Assembly (NCBI RefSeq): GCF_034190915.1
Contig: NW_026947488.1
Location: 5,156,501 to 5,220,500, forward strand
Source of the DNA: Cavia porcellus
Lineage: Eukaryota > Chordata > Mammalia > Rodentia > Caviidae
Reading direction: 5' to 3'
Length of the DNA stretch: 64,000 bases
This document shows positions 39,652 to 50,800 of this stretch, piece after piece. Made by a program: the position numbers and the translations under genes. The notes beneath the pieces were generated by a model. The model was not told the DNA's origin and did no database searches. It worked only from the letters and a program-made list of their open reading frames with translations. Position 1 is the first letter of the stretch. Each line of letters begins with the position of its first letter.

Positions 39652-39737
39652 GATCAGGGATGTAGCTCAGCAGCACAGCGCCTGCCTGGCAAGCACGAGG
39701 TCATGAGTTCAATTCCCAGTACCAGAAAAAAATAAAA
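39652..39737 (+). repeat. ID-like SINE
   Basis: 'cagggatgtagctcagcagc' head, 'gttcaattcccagtacc' B-box end and an A-rich tail. It is flanked by a 12-base duplication, agatgtcatggg, at 39640-39651 and 39738-39749. Confidence 0.88.
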
Positions 39738-40359
39738 AGATGTCATGGGCAGGCTCCTAGCTCTGGAGGGGACAGTTATGACACAAACCTTGTGGCTGGG
39801 CCCCCGAGGGACTGCGTTCATTCCCAGCACGTGCCCACGGCCGGCCACAGTGCACCCAGCCTGGGGCCAGTGGCAAAGTCGCCTGCAGACCTGAGCTCCC
39901 TATTGGAAGGCCTTCTTTGTCTGGGCATTCAGGAGTTGGCATGAGCTTCTGCCCATCGATCCTGGAGGGTAAAAAGGAGCTAGGCGGCTGGTGAGGAAAC
40001 CACCTTGCCCTGCAAAACCAACCAGCCTGTAAGGAACACTGTCAAAACAAACGCCGTATCCAGGATGTGGCTCAGCTCGGGAATGTGGAGGAAAAGGAGA
40101 TGTCTGCAGCTCGCAGGGTAGAAGCCAGTGGTGCAGCGTGAAGGCTGTTCAGCATCTTTCCCCTCAGGCCGGGAAGGTGGGTCGGCCCTGACCTGACTAA
40201 AAAATATGTGTTGTTCTTTGTAAGAACAAGGGGAAAAATCAACTGTATTTTTAGAAATGAATAGGCTTTTGTGTCTGTGGCCTTGGACCATGCAGTTTGC
40301 CAAGAGACTTAATGGGCTATCAAAAAAAAAAAATAGGATTAGACTCATCTGTTTTCAGG

Positions 40360-40480
40360 ATTCTCATGCTAAGTACAGCTCTCTCCGATGCTCAGTCTTC
40401 CCAACTGTAAAATGGGGTGATGGCATCTACTCCTGCCTCCCCAAGGCTGTGCCAAGGATCAAAGGAAACCACAGAGTCCT
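40360..40480 (+). repeat. MIR-like fragment
   Basis: 'ctcagtcttcccaactgtaa' then 'aaatggggtgatggcatcta' and 'ctgtgccaaggatcaaagga' follow the MIR core order. Confidence 0.6.
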
Positions 40481-41343
40481 CTAAATTGTTGTCGGCTCAG
40501 CTCTGCTCCTAAGCACCCCCAGGATCAGAGATGACTCAGTTTCTTCCAAAGAGAAGAACTCGGCAGCTGGCCAGCTTCTCGGACAGAGAACTTTAGAGTG
40601 GTTTCCAGGAAGATACCGGCTCCCAAATAAATACCTGCTCACGCCACACATAAAACAGCCACAGAGAGCAGCGCCTTGGCAGGTGGGGCCTCAGAGGCAG
40701 GAGGAGGTCTCAGCCCTACCTGAGCCACCTGATTCCCCGCAGATGAGAAGGTGGGTCATGAACCACACAGTGATCTCACTAGCCCCTGAGGGTGTCAGGA
40801 GAGGACACACCTTTGCGGTTTCCAGGAGTCCCCAGGCTGCCAGGTGAGGGAGAGAGAAACTCGTCCTCTAGCACCAGATCAGGCAGAGTGGCCAGTTCTA
40901 CAGGTTCCCCAAACCCGAGCCACTGGGCCGTGGGTCCAGCGACCTGCTCGTTCCACTCCATGCCGACGCAGCTCGAGAGTGGGATTCGGGGCTGGTGGGC
41001 TGGTGGGCGACTGTGTGGCCCGAGGCACCCAGGAACCCCTGCACGGGGAGTTCAGCGTCTCCCCGTGCACCTGCAGCCAGCTCTCCAAGCAGCCTGCTAG
41101 GTGGACGCAGCCCTCACCCAGAGGCCAGCTGGGAGGCGAGGGCCCCGCTGCCCACCTCGAGGGCTGAAAAGGAGGGCACTGAGGGTCGCGTCACACCACG
41201 CTCCCCCCTCGGCTCGAAATCACAGACACGAGGGACAGATCCCCTCTCACGACTGGTCCCTGGCAGTCACTCTGAGCTCTGGCTGGGAAGCCCTGGGGGG
41301 CCGCAGCTGGGATGTTTTAAACTTCAATTGCATCGATACACTG

Positions 41344-41466
41344 TTTTTATTTGTTGCCTTTTTGAGGTGGGGTTTCACTGTGTGCTGCAGGCTGGCCTGA
41401 ACTCCCAGCGATCCTCCTGCCTTGGCCTCCCCAGTGGGATGACAGGCGTGGGCCGCCATGCCCCAC
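41344..41466 (-). repeat. B1-like SINE, reverse orientation
   Basis: 'tttgaggtggggtttcactg' to 'gacaggcgtgggccgccatg' is the reverse complement of a B1-like element that lacks part of its second arm. Confidence 0.8.
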
Positions 41467-41477
41467 GGCACACCTGT

Positions 41478-42785
41478 GATACACATAATGATCACATTCA
41501 TTATAGGAAGTGTGCACCGGTACATGATACATCTGGATTGTGTTCCCCCATTCCGTGCCTCTCTCTTTACCCTCGTTCCCCTCACGTATTAAAGTTTTGT
41601 TTCCATTTTTCCTTTATTCTTTTTCCCTTTCTTCCCTTCCCCTTGCTTCTCCCTCATTCCCCTTCCCATTAAGCACACTTTCTTCATACTCCTCAGTATC
41701 TCTCATTCACTTCGGCCCTTATTTATTTAGCCTTTCAGCGTCTCACAGGAGAGAAACCTGAGTCTGATTTGGTCTCCAGGTGCATTCATTTACCTAGAAA
41801 TGTCTCAAGTGTATCCTTTTCACGGCAGAGTAGTATTTCATTGTATATAAAAACCACATCTGTATTCACTCATCTGTTGATGGGCTGTGGGCTGTTTTCA
41901 AAATTTGGCTTTTACAAATTGAGCTCCTATAAACATGAGTATGAATACATCACTGTAGAATGATGTTTTTAATGCTTTGGGGGAAGATGCCAAGAAGGGA
42001 AATAGCTGGGTCAAATAAAACCTCTCATTTTAGGTTTTTGAGGAAACTTACACTGATTTCCACAGTGGCTACACTCCCACCAGCAGCAGAGAATCATTCC
42101 TTTTCCCTCACAGCCCTGCCAGCATTTGTTATTGGTTGATTTCTGAAAATAAACATTCTTTCTGGAGTGAGATGGAATCTCTGTGTTGCTTTAATTTGCA
42201 TTTCTCAAATGATCAGAGATGTTGAACACTTTTTCACATATTTATTTGCTGTTTTTACTTCATCTGAGAAGTGTGTGTTCATCTCAGGTGCCCATTTTTG
42301 GATTGGGTCTTTAAATTTGGAGGGTCTGATTTTTTGAGTTCTTTATATATTCTAGATATTAGTCATTTGTCTGAAGAACCATTGGTGAAATTCTTTTTCT
42401 ATTCTGTGAGTTGTCTGTTCACTCTGTTGGTAGATTTTTTTTTTTGCTATGCAAAAACTTTAATAAGATGAGATCCCAGTTGTTGGTTTTTTAAAATGAT
42501 ATTTCCTAAAAAAAATAATATTTCCTGTGTGATAGGGATTTTGATCATAAAATCTTAGCCTACACCTGTTTCTCCAAGAGTTTTACCTGTTCTAGCTTCT
42601 AGCAGATTTCGTGTTTGGGTTTTAATATTTAGATCTTTGATCCATTTTGATATTAGTACGTGGTAAGAGATACAGGTCTAGTTTTAGTCTCCAGCATGTG
42701 GAGAGCCAGTTTTTCTGGCGCCATTTATTGAAGAAGGTTTCTTTCTTCCTGTGAAGGCATCTGGCTCCTTTGTCAAAGGTCAGGT
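41478..42785 (-). mobile_element. Antisense L1 3' region
   Basis: T-rich sequence with the reversed L1 ORF2/3'-end order: 'agtagtatttcattgtatat', 'attcactcatctgttgatgg', 'ttgagctcctataaacatga', 'agctgggtcaaataaaacct', 'tttttgaggaaacttacact', 'cccaccagcagcagagaatc', 'gagttctttatatattctag', 'gtgagttgtctgttcactct' and 'ctggcgccatttattgaaga'. No long open frame survives, so it is a dead copy. Confidence 0.8.
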
Positions 42786-43299
42786 GGCTGTGGGCCTTCC
42801 CTGCACCCCCAGGGCTCTGAGAGAAGCTAAGCCTGGGACTTCCAGGCTCAGAAAGCGGGCTGTGGGTGGTCTTTGTGTTCCCTGACCCCCTGCAGTCCAG
42901 CCCTCTAATCCATGATTAACAGGGCCCAGGACACAGGGATTGTGCTCCATTCCATCTGGGTGTGGGGCCATGAAACCCTGGGGTCACATGTCCATGTTGC
43001 AACCCACGCCTGTCAGGAAACTTTCCTGGGAAGGACACCTGCTCTGAGAGCCCCCAGGCATCCTTAGACCGTCTAGGTCTCCCAGCACCCCAAGAACTGG
43101 AAGCTCTTATAACCCAGATGCATTCCCCCACTGTTAGGAATGAGAGCCCTGGACATCACCGCCCGGATGACGAAGGCTAAGTCCAGGGCAAATCCTCTCC
43201 CTGGGTCCCCGCTTCCCACACCTGGCAAGTGAGCTGACCTTCAGGTCCCCACAATCTCCCCGCTACTCTGCCTATAGTAAGTTTTCCGCGGTTTCTTTT

Positions 43300-43386
43300 C
43301 CCTTCTTTATTTTTCTCTGTTTCAGGTGGTTCTGGGATTGAACCTCCGGCCTCCAGTATGCTGATCACACGTTCTCTCCCTGGGCC
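43300..43386 (-). repeat. Old ID-like SINE, reverse orientation
   Basis: 'gtggttctgggattgaacct' then 'tctccctgggcc' is a diverged reverse tRNA-like head with a T-rich tail before it. Confidence 0.5.
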
Positions 43387-43899
43387 ACAAGAAACCAAGG
43401 GCGCAGCCCCTCAGTAGACCTGATCTGGGCGACAGCAGAGACCACAGAGCTGGGTATCCTACTCCTGTGAAAGGCAGGGTCCCTGGAGGCGGAGCCGGCA
43501 GCTCTTGTTCCCTCCTTGGACCTCTGGAGTGAAGCGCAGGGCTCTGGTAGGAGGGAGGACCCCCACTAGGTGACCTGCACCCCAGGGCCCAGTGCCCCGA
43601 GGGACCGTTCCCACTCCCACCATGACTGGCTCAGACTCGAGTGGCTTCCCAGGGGGATAAAAAGTGTCACACACAGAGTTCTGTGTTCACACGTTGCCGC
43701 AGTGGCCATTTCTGAGGACAAGGCCAGAAACCTCGAGGCTGTGAAGCCTGTTTGGCCTTTGCCAAACTGACAGGTCGAGTGGCTTCCTCCCAGGCCTGCT
43801 GGACAGGCGACAGGCGAGACTCCAGTCGTGCTGGGATTTGTGGTCTGGGAAGCAGCTGGCAGGCTGTTGGTGGCCCCAAGGCGCGGGCAGAGGAGGACC

Positions 43900-44850
43900 G
43901 AGGGCCTGGAGAGAGCAAAGCGAGCCGGGGGACAGCAGGCCGAGCTCGGGCCTGCGCTGAGCCGGGCCTGCGCTGAGCCCGGCCTGCGCCTGCGGGACCC
44001 TCCGCTCGCCTTGTCCATCAAGGCGGGGAAGTCACTCCGTGGGCTGCTGATGGTGACGGCGCCCACGCCCACGAGGGGCGCGAGGGAAGAGGAACGCCTC
44101 GATTGTGAAATGTGGCCCGCGGACCCCACTTCTGCTTTCGGTTCCGCATCTGCAGTGAAGTTTGGCGGGCGGGATGCTTTTCCGAGCATCCCTAGAAGGT
44201 GGAATGCCAACCGGGCTCAGTTTTACGAGCCGAGTGACACCTTCGCGTGGCCGTTGCTTGGCTGGGCCTCTGCTCTCTGGAAGCTGAGGGTCGCTCCAGA
44301 GGGGCCCGGGGCCTTGGGGAATGGGGTTCAGCAGGCCAGGTCGGGGTCCCTGCGGATGAAGGCCACCCCCTCCCCCGGGGCTGCCGGGCACCCCAGGCCG
44401 CCCTCCTGGGGGCCTGGCCCGCACAGCAAGCCCGAGGAGCGCGCAGCTGTCCACGCGCGGCCGAGGCTCCCGCGCGACCTCCGTGACCCTGCGGTGGGGG
44501 CGGGGAGCGGCGGCGGTCACGTGGCGGCGGCGGGGCGGGCGGGGCGGGCGGGGCGGGCGGGGCGGCCCCGCCCCGGGAGGGCCGGCGGGCACTTGAGGGC
44601 GCGGTGCGCGCGGGGTCAGCACGACGCGGGACGGCGCGGGACGGGCGAGCGCAGCATGGCGCGGGGCGGGCTGCGGCTGCTGCTGCTGCTGCTCTGCGGG
44701 CTGGCGGGCGCGGCGCGGCCCGGCCTCTACTTCCGCCGGGGCCAGAGCTGCTACCGGCCCCTGCGGGGGGACAGGCCGTCGCCGCTGGGGCGCAGGTGGG
44801 CGCGAGGCCGTGCGGGAGGGACTGAAGGAAGGCCGAGCGGGCGGCGGCGT
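43900..44850 (+). promoter_or_regulatory. CpG-island promoter of CTSZ with GC-box array
   Basis: CpG-dense sequence spans the CTSZ first exon. At 44532-44567 the nonamer ggggcgggc is repeated in tandem about four times (the last copy diverges), giving overlapping Sp1/KLF-type GC boxes about 90-120 bp upstream of the start codon. There is no TATA box. A second short duplication (gggcctgcgctgagcc, twice) lies near 43949-43985. Confidence 0.75.
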
Positions 44851-47800
44851 GCCCACCTCCCGGGGCCTTTCTCTCTCCCCGGCTGCCCGGCACCGAGTGC
44901 ACCTGCCTGGACCTTCGAAGGTCACATCCCGAGCCTCCCTCCTGAGGCGGCCGGGCCGGCCCCACCTCTCTGGCCTGCGGCTCTGGCCCCTGAGCCCGGC
45001 CTGGCCCTGGAAAGCTGGGCTGGCTCATTTGGGGGTGCCCCATCACTGTCCCATTCTGCGAATGCGGGGTTTGCTGGTGTGAGGGCCCCCGGGCTGACCG
45101 AGGCCGCACTCCCACGGCTGGGGGAAGGGAGAGCCACGGCCTGCTGGAGGGTCCCGACTGCCCCACGAATGCCAGCGCTGATTTTGGCGGTGTTTGTCTC
45201 CTCCCAGGACGTACCCCCGGCCACATGAATACCTGACACCATCGGATCTTCCCAAGTCCTGGGACTGGCGCAACATGAACGGTGTCAACTATGCCAGTGT
45301 CACCAGGAACCAGCACATCCCCCAGTACTGCGGCTCCTGCTGGGCCCACGGCAGCACCAGTGCCATGGCAGGTGGGTGACCTGGCCCAGAGCCTCTGAGA
45401 GGTCCCGCTCCGCATCAGTGCCGTGACCGCCCGCTGTGGGCCCAGCAGGCCTATCCCGGCTGGCTCCAGGGCGGCACAGGCTGCCCTCACCCCGGGGGCT
45501 GCGATTCTCTGCCAAAGGGTCGCAGCTCAGGCATCCTGAGGGCCTCCTCGTGGCCTCTCCTGACAAGGCCAGCAGGACAGGCAAGGATGGAGCTGAAGGT
45601 CCGGGACACGGGGCTCCCTGGTTGCCCCCCCTCAAGTCTTGTGACTGCAGCCATTAGGCTGGAACCAGAAATGCAAAATCACTGAGTTCCCACCCAGTGT
45701 GGTGGTGAGGGCAGTCCCAGATTCGGCTGGGCGGGTCCTGGGCGTGGGTGAGGCCTGCAGGATGTGGCTCCTGCCTTATCGTTACTGTGCCCATTCGGAC
45801 CAGTTTTCTTGTCTGAACCTTGATCTGGTCGGAGTGAGGGCAGGGAGGAGGAGGAACCTGGGGGCCACACCCTCCTCAGGGCTGCTGTGCCCTGGCCTAG
45901 GGGAGAAGGCAAAGAAGCCCCGAGGTCCCAGGCTGTCTGCAGCACGTGAGAGGGACCTGCGGTCCCCTTGGCTGCCCCAGGGTTCCCGGATCCTGAATCC
46001 CTCCAGAAGAACTTCCGCTGTTGGGGAGAGACGCTGTCTCCTCCCCCGGCTGTTATCTCTCTGGCCAGGCCTGTCCTAGGTGTGGCCTGTGTTTGAAAGG
46101 GTAGCAGCTGTACAAGGGCGGCTGGCTGCTGCTTGTGCAGGCTTTGGGGCAGGAAGTCACCTGTTCACCCTCTTCCTTAAACCTCCCGCGGCCCTGATCG
46201 TGCTTAGTTAGCAGGGGAGGAAACTGAGGCTCTTCGTGGGCGGGGTAGGGCGACTTGGCGGTGGCAGGGATTCAAGCTCAGAAGCCTGAGGCCTGGCGTC
46301 AGGGCAAAGGCTCCTGCCTGGGGCTGACTGCATCCCGGAGCTGGACAGCTGTAGCTGTGGCACTGGCAGAGTCTGTCCTGGAGGCCTGGCTCTGTCCCTC
46401 TGGGGAGTGGTGAGGGGCTGGTAAGCCTTACTTCTAACCCTTCAGGAAGGAGCTGGGACCCCTCTGACGGGGTCTGGGGGGCCAGGCCGGCAGGCAGCTG
46501 GCAGAGGGTCCAGGCAAAGAGAACATCCAGCCGTGGTGGCGCTGGCGCTGGGGAAGTGAATGGCTCAGCAGGGCTGGGTGCGCATGACAGGAGCATGAGA
46601 GGGGTCACCTGGGCCCGTGGAGGGAGCCATGTGGCGAGAGGCCCCTGTGTGGGAGACTGCAGCCCAGGGAGGAGACGGCCACAGCCCAGTGTGCCCTGGC
46701 CCCCTTTGACGGGTGCTAGGCCCTGGCCTCCTGTCAGGCCAGCATTTCTGGAGTCAAATCTCTCTCCAGGCACAAGGCAGCTTCTCTCTTTTTCCCCAAA
46801 ACTCTGACATCTTTGGCAGCAGCCAAGGCCTGTGCTTCCTTTTTCGCTGAGAAGACAGAAGCCACCAGAGGGGACTTTGTGGGGCCTGCCATCTGCCTGC
46901 GGGGCAGCAGCAGCGGGGGCGGAGCATTCCCTCTTCCCTGTCCCTAGGGGTCAAGCAGGCAATCCCCCATGGAGGCCACCCTCCTGTCACGGTCGTCATG
47001 CCCCACCAACTCAGGAAGTCCTGCCACCTCCACCCAAAAAAGTACCTTGTTCCTACCCAGCCTCGCCAGCCTGCGTCCAGAGTCCCCTGTCCCTGTCCCT
47101 CTTCTCCAGGCAGCAGGGGCGGAGGTCATCCCCAGGCCTAAAAACAGGAGAGAAATCTGGACTTACCAGGGACCCCGCAGGCCACTCCCTGCTCACCCTG
47201 CTCGTGCTGGCGGGACCCCAGGCCCCAGGCCTCCTCTTTAGGCCCTCGCCGTGCCGGCTGTGGGTGGCATCCCGTTAGGGGTCCTTCGGTGTGCGCCCTG
47301 TGCAGCAGAGCTCTGATCTGCTTCCTCCTGCTGTGAACCCCGTGTGCAGCACGTATGAGGAGAGGCCGGAAACCCCAGCTACTCAGGGGCCTGGGGCAGA
47401 GGATTGCAAGACTGAGGTCAGCCTGGGCAGCTTAGCAAAACCCTGTCTCAATTACTTAAAAAAAATTTTTTACAAGGATGTAGTGCTTGTTTAACATGTC
47501 TGAGGCCCTGAATTCAGCCAGGGTACCAGAAAAAAAGGAAAGAGAAAAATCTGCTGACTGCTAGGAAGGTGCAGGGGGTGGACGTGCTTGGGTTGGAGGC
47601 TTGACCATGGAGGAAGCCTGGTACCGTGCCAGCCTGTTTGTCCAGTTGGGGTTCCAGACTGTATTCCCAAGTTGGAGCCTGGTGGAGAGCCGGACCTAAA
47701 ACCGCCCTGCTGGGCACTGCCACTGGCCATTGCTGCTGGGACCTGGAGGGAGGCAGGCAGTGAGAGGACACGAGGGCCTGCCAGGGCCGGGCGCAGCTGA

Positions 47801-50800
47801 GATGGCCCACGCAGGTGATGCTTCCAGAAGGCTGGAGCAGCCTGTCTGCTGCCCAGCCCTGGGAGGGGTCGGGGCAGATGAGGCTGGGGAAGTGGTTGGC
47901 AGTGATGTGATGGAGGATATTGGGCACTGCCCATGCTTGCGGGGTTCTTCATCTTGTCTCGGGGTGTTACTGCAGTGTAGAGATAGGGACCGTGGAGACA
48001 GGGAGCTTGGTCGAGCAGTGTTGCCAGTGGTGTTTGGAAGGGAGATGTGCAGAGGGCGAGGGGCATCTGTCTCCCATCTCAGGTTGGTGCTGGAGGTGGA
48101 TGGGGGCCCAGGCTCTGTTGGGACACTGGCAGGGCCGCGTGTGTTCCCCCGGCACTGAGAGGGGAGCTGCGGCCTGGAGGGCAGAGGGCAGCTTGGGGGA
48201 GCTCCTCCTGGGGAGGGAGGGGAGAGGGGCTTGGGCCAGTGTGCCCTGGGCAGCTGGACACAGAAACTTGAGCTAGGCAGCGGTAAGACGAGGTCTGCTT
48301 TTGGAGGTAATGAGAGAGAGAGAGGGGTGCTGCAGGACGCAGGGCTGGGGTGGGTGGCAGGATGTGTTTGGTGACTGTCCCAGAAAGTAGAGAGAAAGGC
48401 GGCCCTGGATTGAGTAGGACCGGCGGGCAGCCTGGGTCCCTCTGGGAAGAAGTAGCTTAGTTGGGCTCCGGTGGCTGCCCCTCAGCCAGTGCAGGGTGGC
48501 CCTCTGCACCCTTCAGTGTGCTCAGGACCTGGGCCCCCTGACCTCCCCAGCTCCCTGGACAGCACCAGGCCCGCACTTGTCCATTCTGCTCCCGGAGCTG
48601 TGGGCCCAGCCCTCCCTGCAGGCGCCCATCTGGCTTGCGCAGCCACCCTGCAGCCCTCCAGGAGGATTTCTTGGGAACCTGAGCTGGCCCTCTCATGGCA
48701 CTCGTGACGAGGTGGTACAGGCAGAGACCCAGGGCCTGAGAAGGGCCAGCACAGGCCTCTGGAGCACCAGGGCTGAGGGCCACGTGGGGAAAGGCCCACG
48801 TTGGGGAAGGCCGTGATCTGGTGGCTGGTGGCAGGAGGGCGGGCAGGTCCCTGTGGCTTGCCATGGGTGCCCCGTCCTTAGGGGAAGTGGTGGTGATGGG
48901 GTATGCTGCTGGGTGGCGCTGACCAGGGTGCTGACCACTGCAGATCGCATCAACATCAAGAGGAAGGGCGCCTGGCCCTCCGCCCTGCTGTCAGTGCAGC
49001 ACGTCATTGACTGTGGCAATGCAGGCAGCTGTGAGGGGGGCGAAGACCTGCTGGTGTGGAAGTATGCCCACGAGCACGGCATCCCTGATGAGACCTGCAA
49101 CAACTACCAGGCCAAGGACCAAGGTAGGGCCTCCCGCCCTTCCCTTCCTCTTCCCAGGACAGGGTAGCCATGAGCCCTGTGCTTTTTACCCCACGACTGG
49201 GGCCCTGGCGAGGGAGGTTGGAGAATACAGGTTCCAGGGAGCGAGCTCGCAGAGACACACAGCCAGCCTTGCCCCGGGCCACCTTGAATGTGGCGAGGCT
49301 GGGGCAGAAAGCCGGAGCCCATGGGCCTTGTTGAAACCAACCACTAAGGCTGGCATGGAGAGGTATCAGAAGGGCACTGTCCCCTCCCCAGGCCTCCAGG
49401 ATCGGGAAAGGCCAGCCCAAATACCCTCTGTAATTGGACCTGGATGTGGCGTGTGGGTATTGACATTTGGCATTTGGTGGCTTTAGGGGCTCTTTCTGGG
49501 GTAGAGGTGCACATGGCATTGGGGAGGTGAGGATCCGTTTTCCAAGGGCTGAGAGCAAAGAGCAGGTGAGGGAGCTGGAAGCCAGCAGGTCCACCTGGAG
49601 CTCAGCATTGGCCCGGCCCCTGCCCCCGTGGCCTGGGCCAAGCACCTTTTAGGTTGTGACGTTGGAAACGGAAGGAAAGGAAAAGGCCAGACCCAAACCC
49701 ACGCTTGGCAGCCACTGGACTCAGGTCTCCCTCCCCGCCGGGCAGAGGAGGTTCTGAGGCAGGAGCAGGAAAGCAGGCTGGGAGTTGGCTGCAATGCCGT
49801 GTCCGCTGTCGAGGCGGAGGGCACTGGCACTCCCCGTGCTTGTGGGGCTCCCCATCTTGCCTCCGGGGTGTTACTGCAGCCAAGAAGTAACTCCGGAGTG
49901 GTTACATCCTTTGTGTGCGTGAGGGAACACCGAGGTCCTGAACCCCAGAGCAGTGATGCTGAGCCTTTTGGAGCTTTCAGTGCTGACAGCCAGCCCGCGG
50001 TGGCATGGGTCTCGTGGTGCAGGCAGGGGAGGGAAGGATGGCGGGCTGTCCTGAGGAATCGGGTGGACCCTAGGCCACGTCCTCTCCAGCCGATTCCCAA
50101 AATGGCGTTCTCCGGCCAAGGCCAGGCGCCTCTAACCCACCCAGCCTGACAGGTGGATGGAGGGAGCTATCCGAAGCCTGTCTGCGGTAAACACGCTCTG
50201 CCTGGTGTTTTCGTGTTAGCAAGTGTAGCCAGGGCCACCATTTTTCAGCTGCGCTAGGCGCTGGGCCTTGGGTGTCTAAGGGACAAATTAAACCAAAAAT
50301 GCAACCCTCGGGGACTTTACTGTCTGGGGGAAGACCTGGGAAGATGGGTAACATAGTGTCACTGCACAGCAGCAGGAGACACGCCGGGTGGCAGGCTGCT
50401 CGGGGAGAGGAAGAACGCTCCCGGCCAGGAGAGCGCAGCCGTCCTGTTGGGCAGCACCGAGGCTGCCTCCTTCCCGGTTTCCTTCCTCTTTTCCTCCCTT
50501 CTTTCCTTTTTACCTCTCAAACAAAAATAACAAGAGCGTACATAGTTTTTTTAACCAAATATATTGGCCTATTTATTCACTAGCCAGCAATAGAATCATC
50601 TTAAAATTTTTTCCAAAGATTATTTTTTATTTTAAAGAGAATAAAACTAAACAGACAAAATAAAACCAATCAGAACAGGACAACAAAAGTGATACAGGAC
50701 TTCAAAACAAGAGAATAGGAAATAAACAATGGCTACCACGGTATATCTTTGAAATAGCTACCCATGCCATCAGATATAATGAAATCAAGCAAAGTGAAAT

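Larger units (their letters stand above)
34597..44100. other. Divergent TUBB1-CTSZ spacer
   Basis: This holds the TUBB1 promoter on its left and CTSZ upstream DNA on its right. Apart from the repeats listed separately (MIR, ID-like, B1-like, L1) I recognise no exon. Open frames of up to about 220 codons (for example 35651-36310 on the minus strand) have no family resemblance and no splice support. MARE/NF-E2- and AP-1-like sites occur at 38106-38115 and 40531-40539. Confidence 0.55.
45372..48943 (+). other. CTSZ intron 2
   Basis: A 3.6 kb GC-rich intron. It holds a reversed MIR-like piece (46208-46290), a 7SL-like/tRNA-like SINE pair (47355-47545) and a 60-bp segment (about 47920-47974) that recurs in intron 3. 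Long minus-strand open frames (46204-46773, 47491-48066) reflect base composition only. Confidence 0.7.

Noticed and set aside
43828..45228. Plus-strand open frame of 466 codons running into CTSZ exon 1, and minus frames of 432 and 297 codons
   Set aside because: CpG-island composition effect. The plus frame includes the real CTSZ start in phase, but upstream translation would place a signal peptide internally. The human-like start at 44656 is far better.
46204..49645. Minus-strand open frames of 189-213 codons in CTSZ introns (46204-46773, 47491-48066, 49004-49645)
   Set aside because: Intronic, GC-rich, and without homology. The last overlaps CTSZ exon 3 on the wrong strand.
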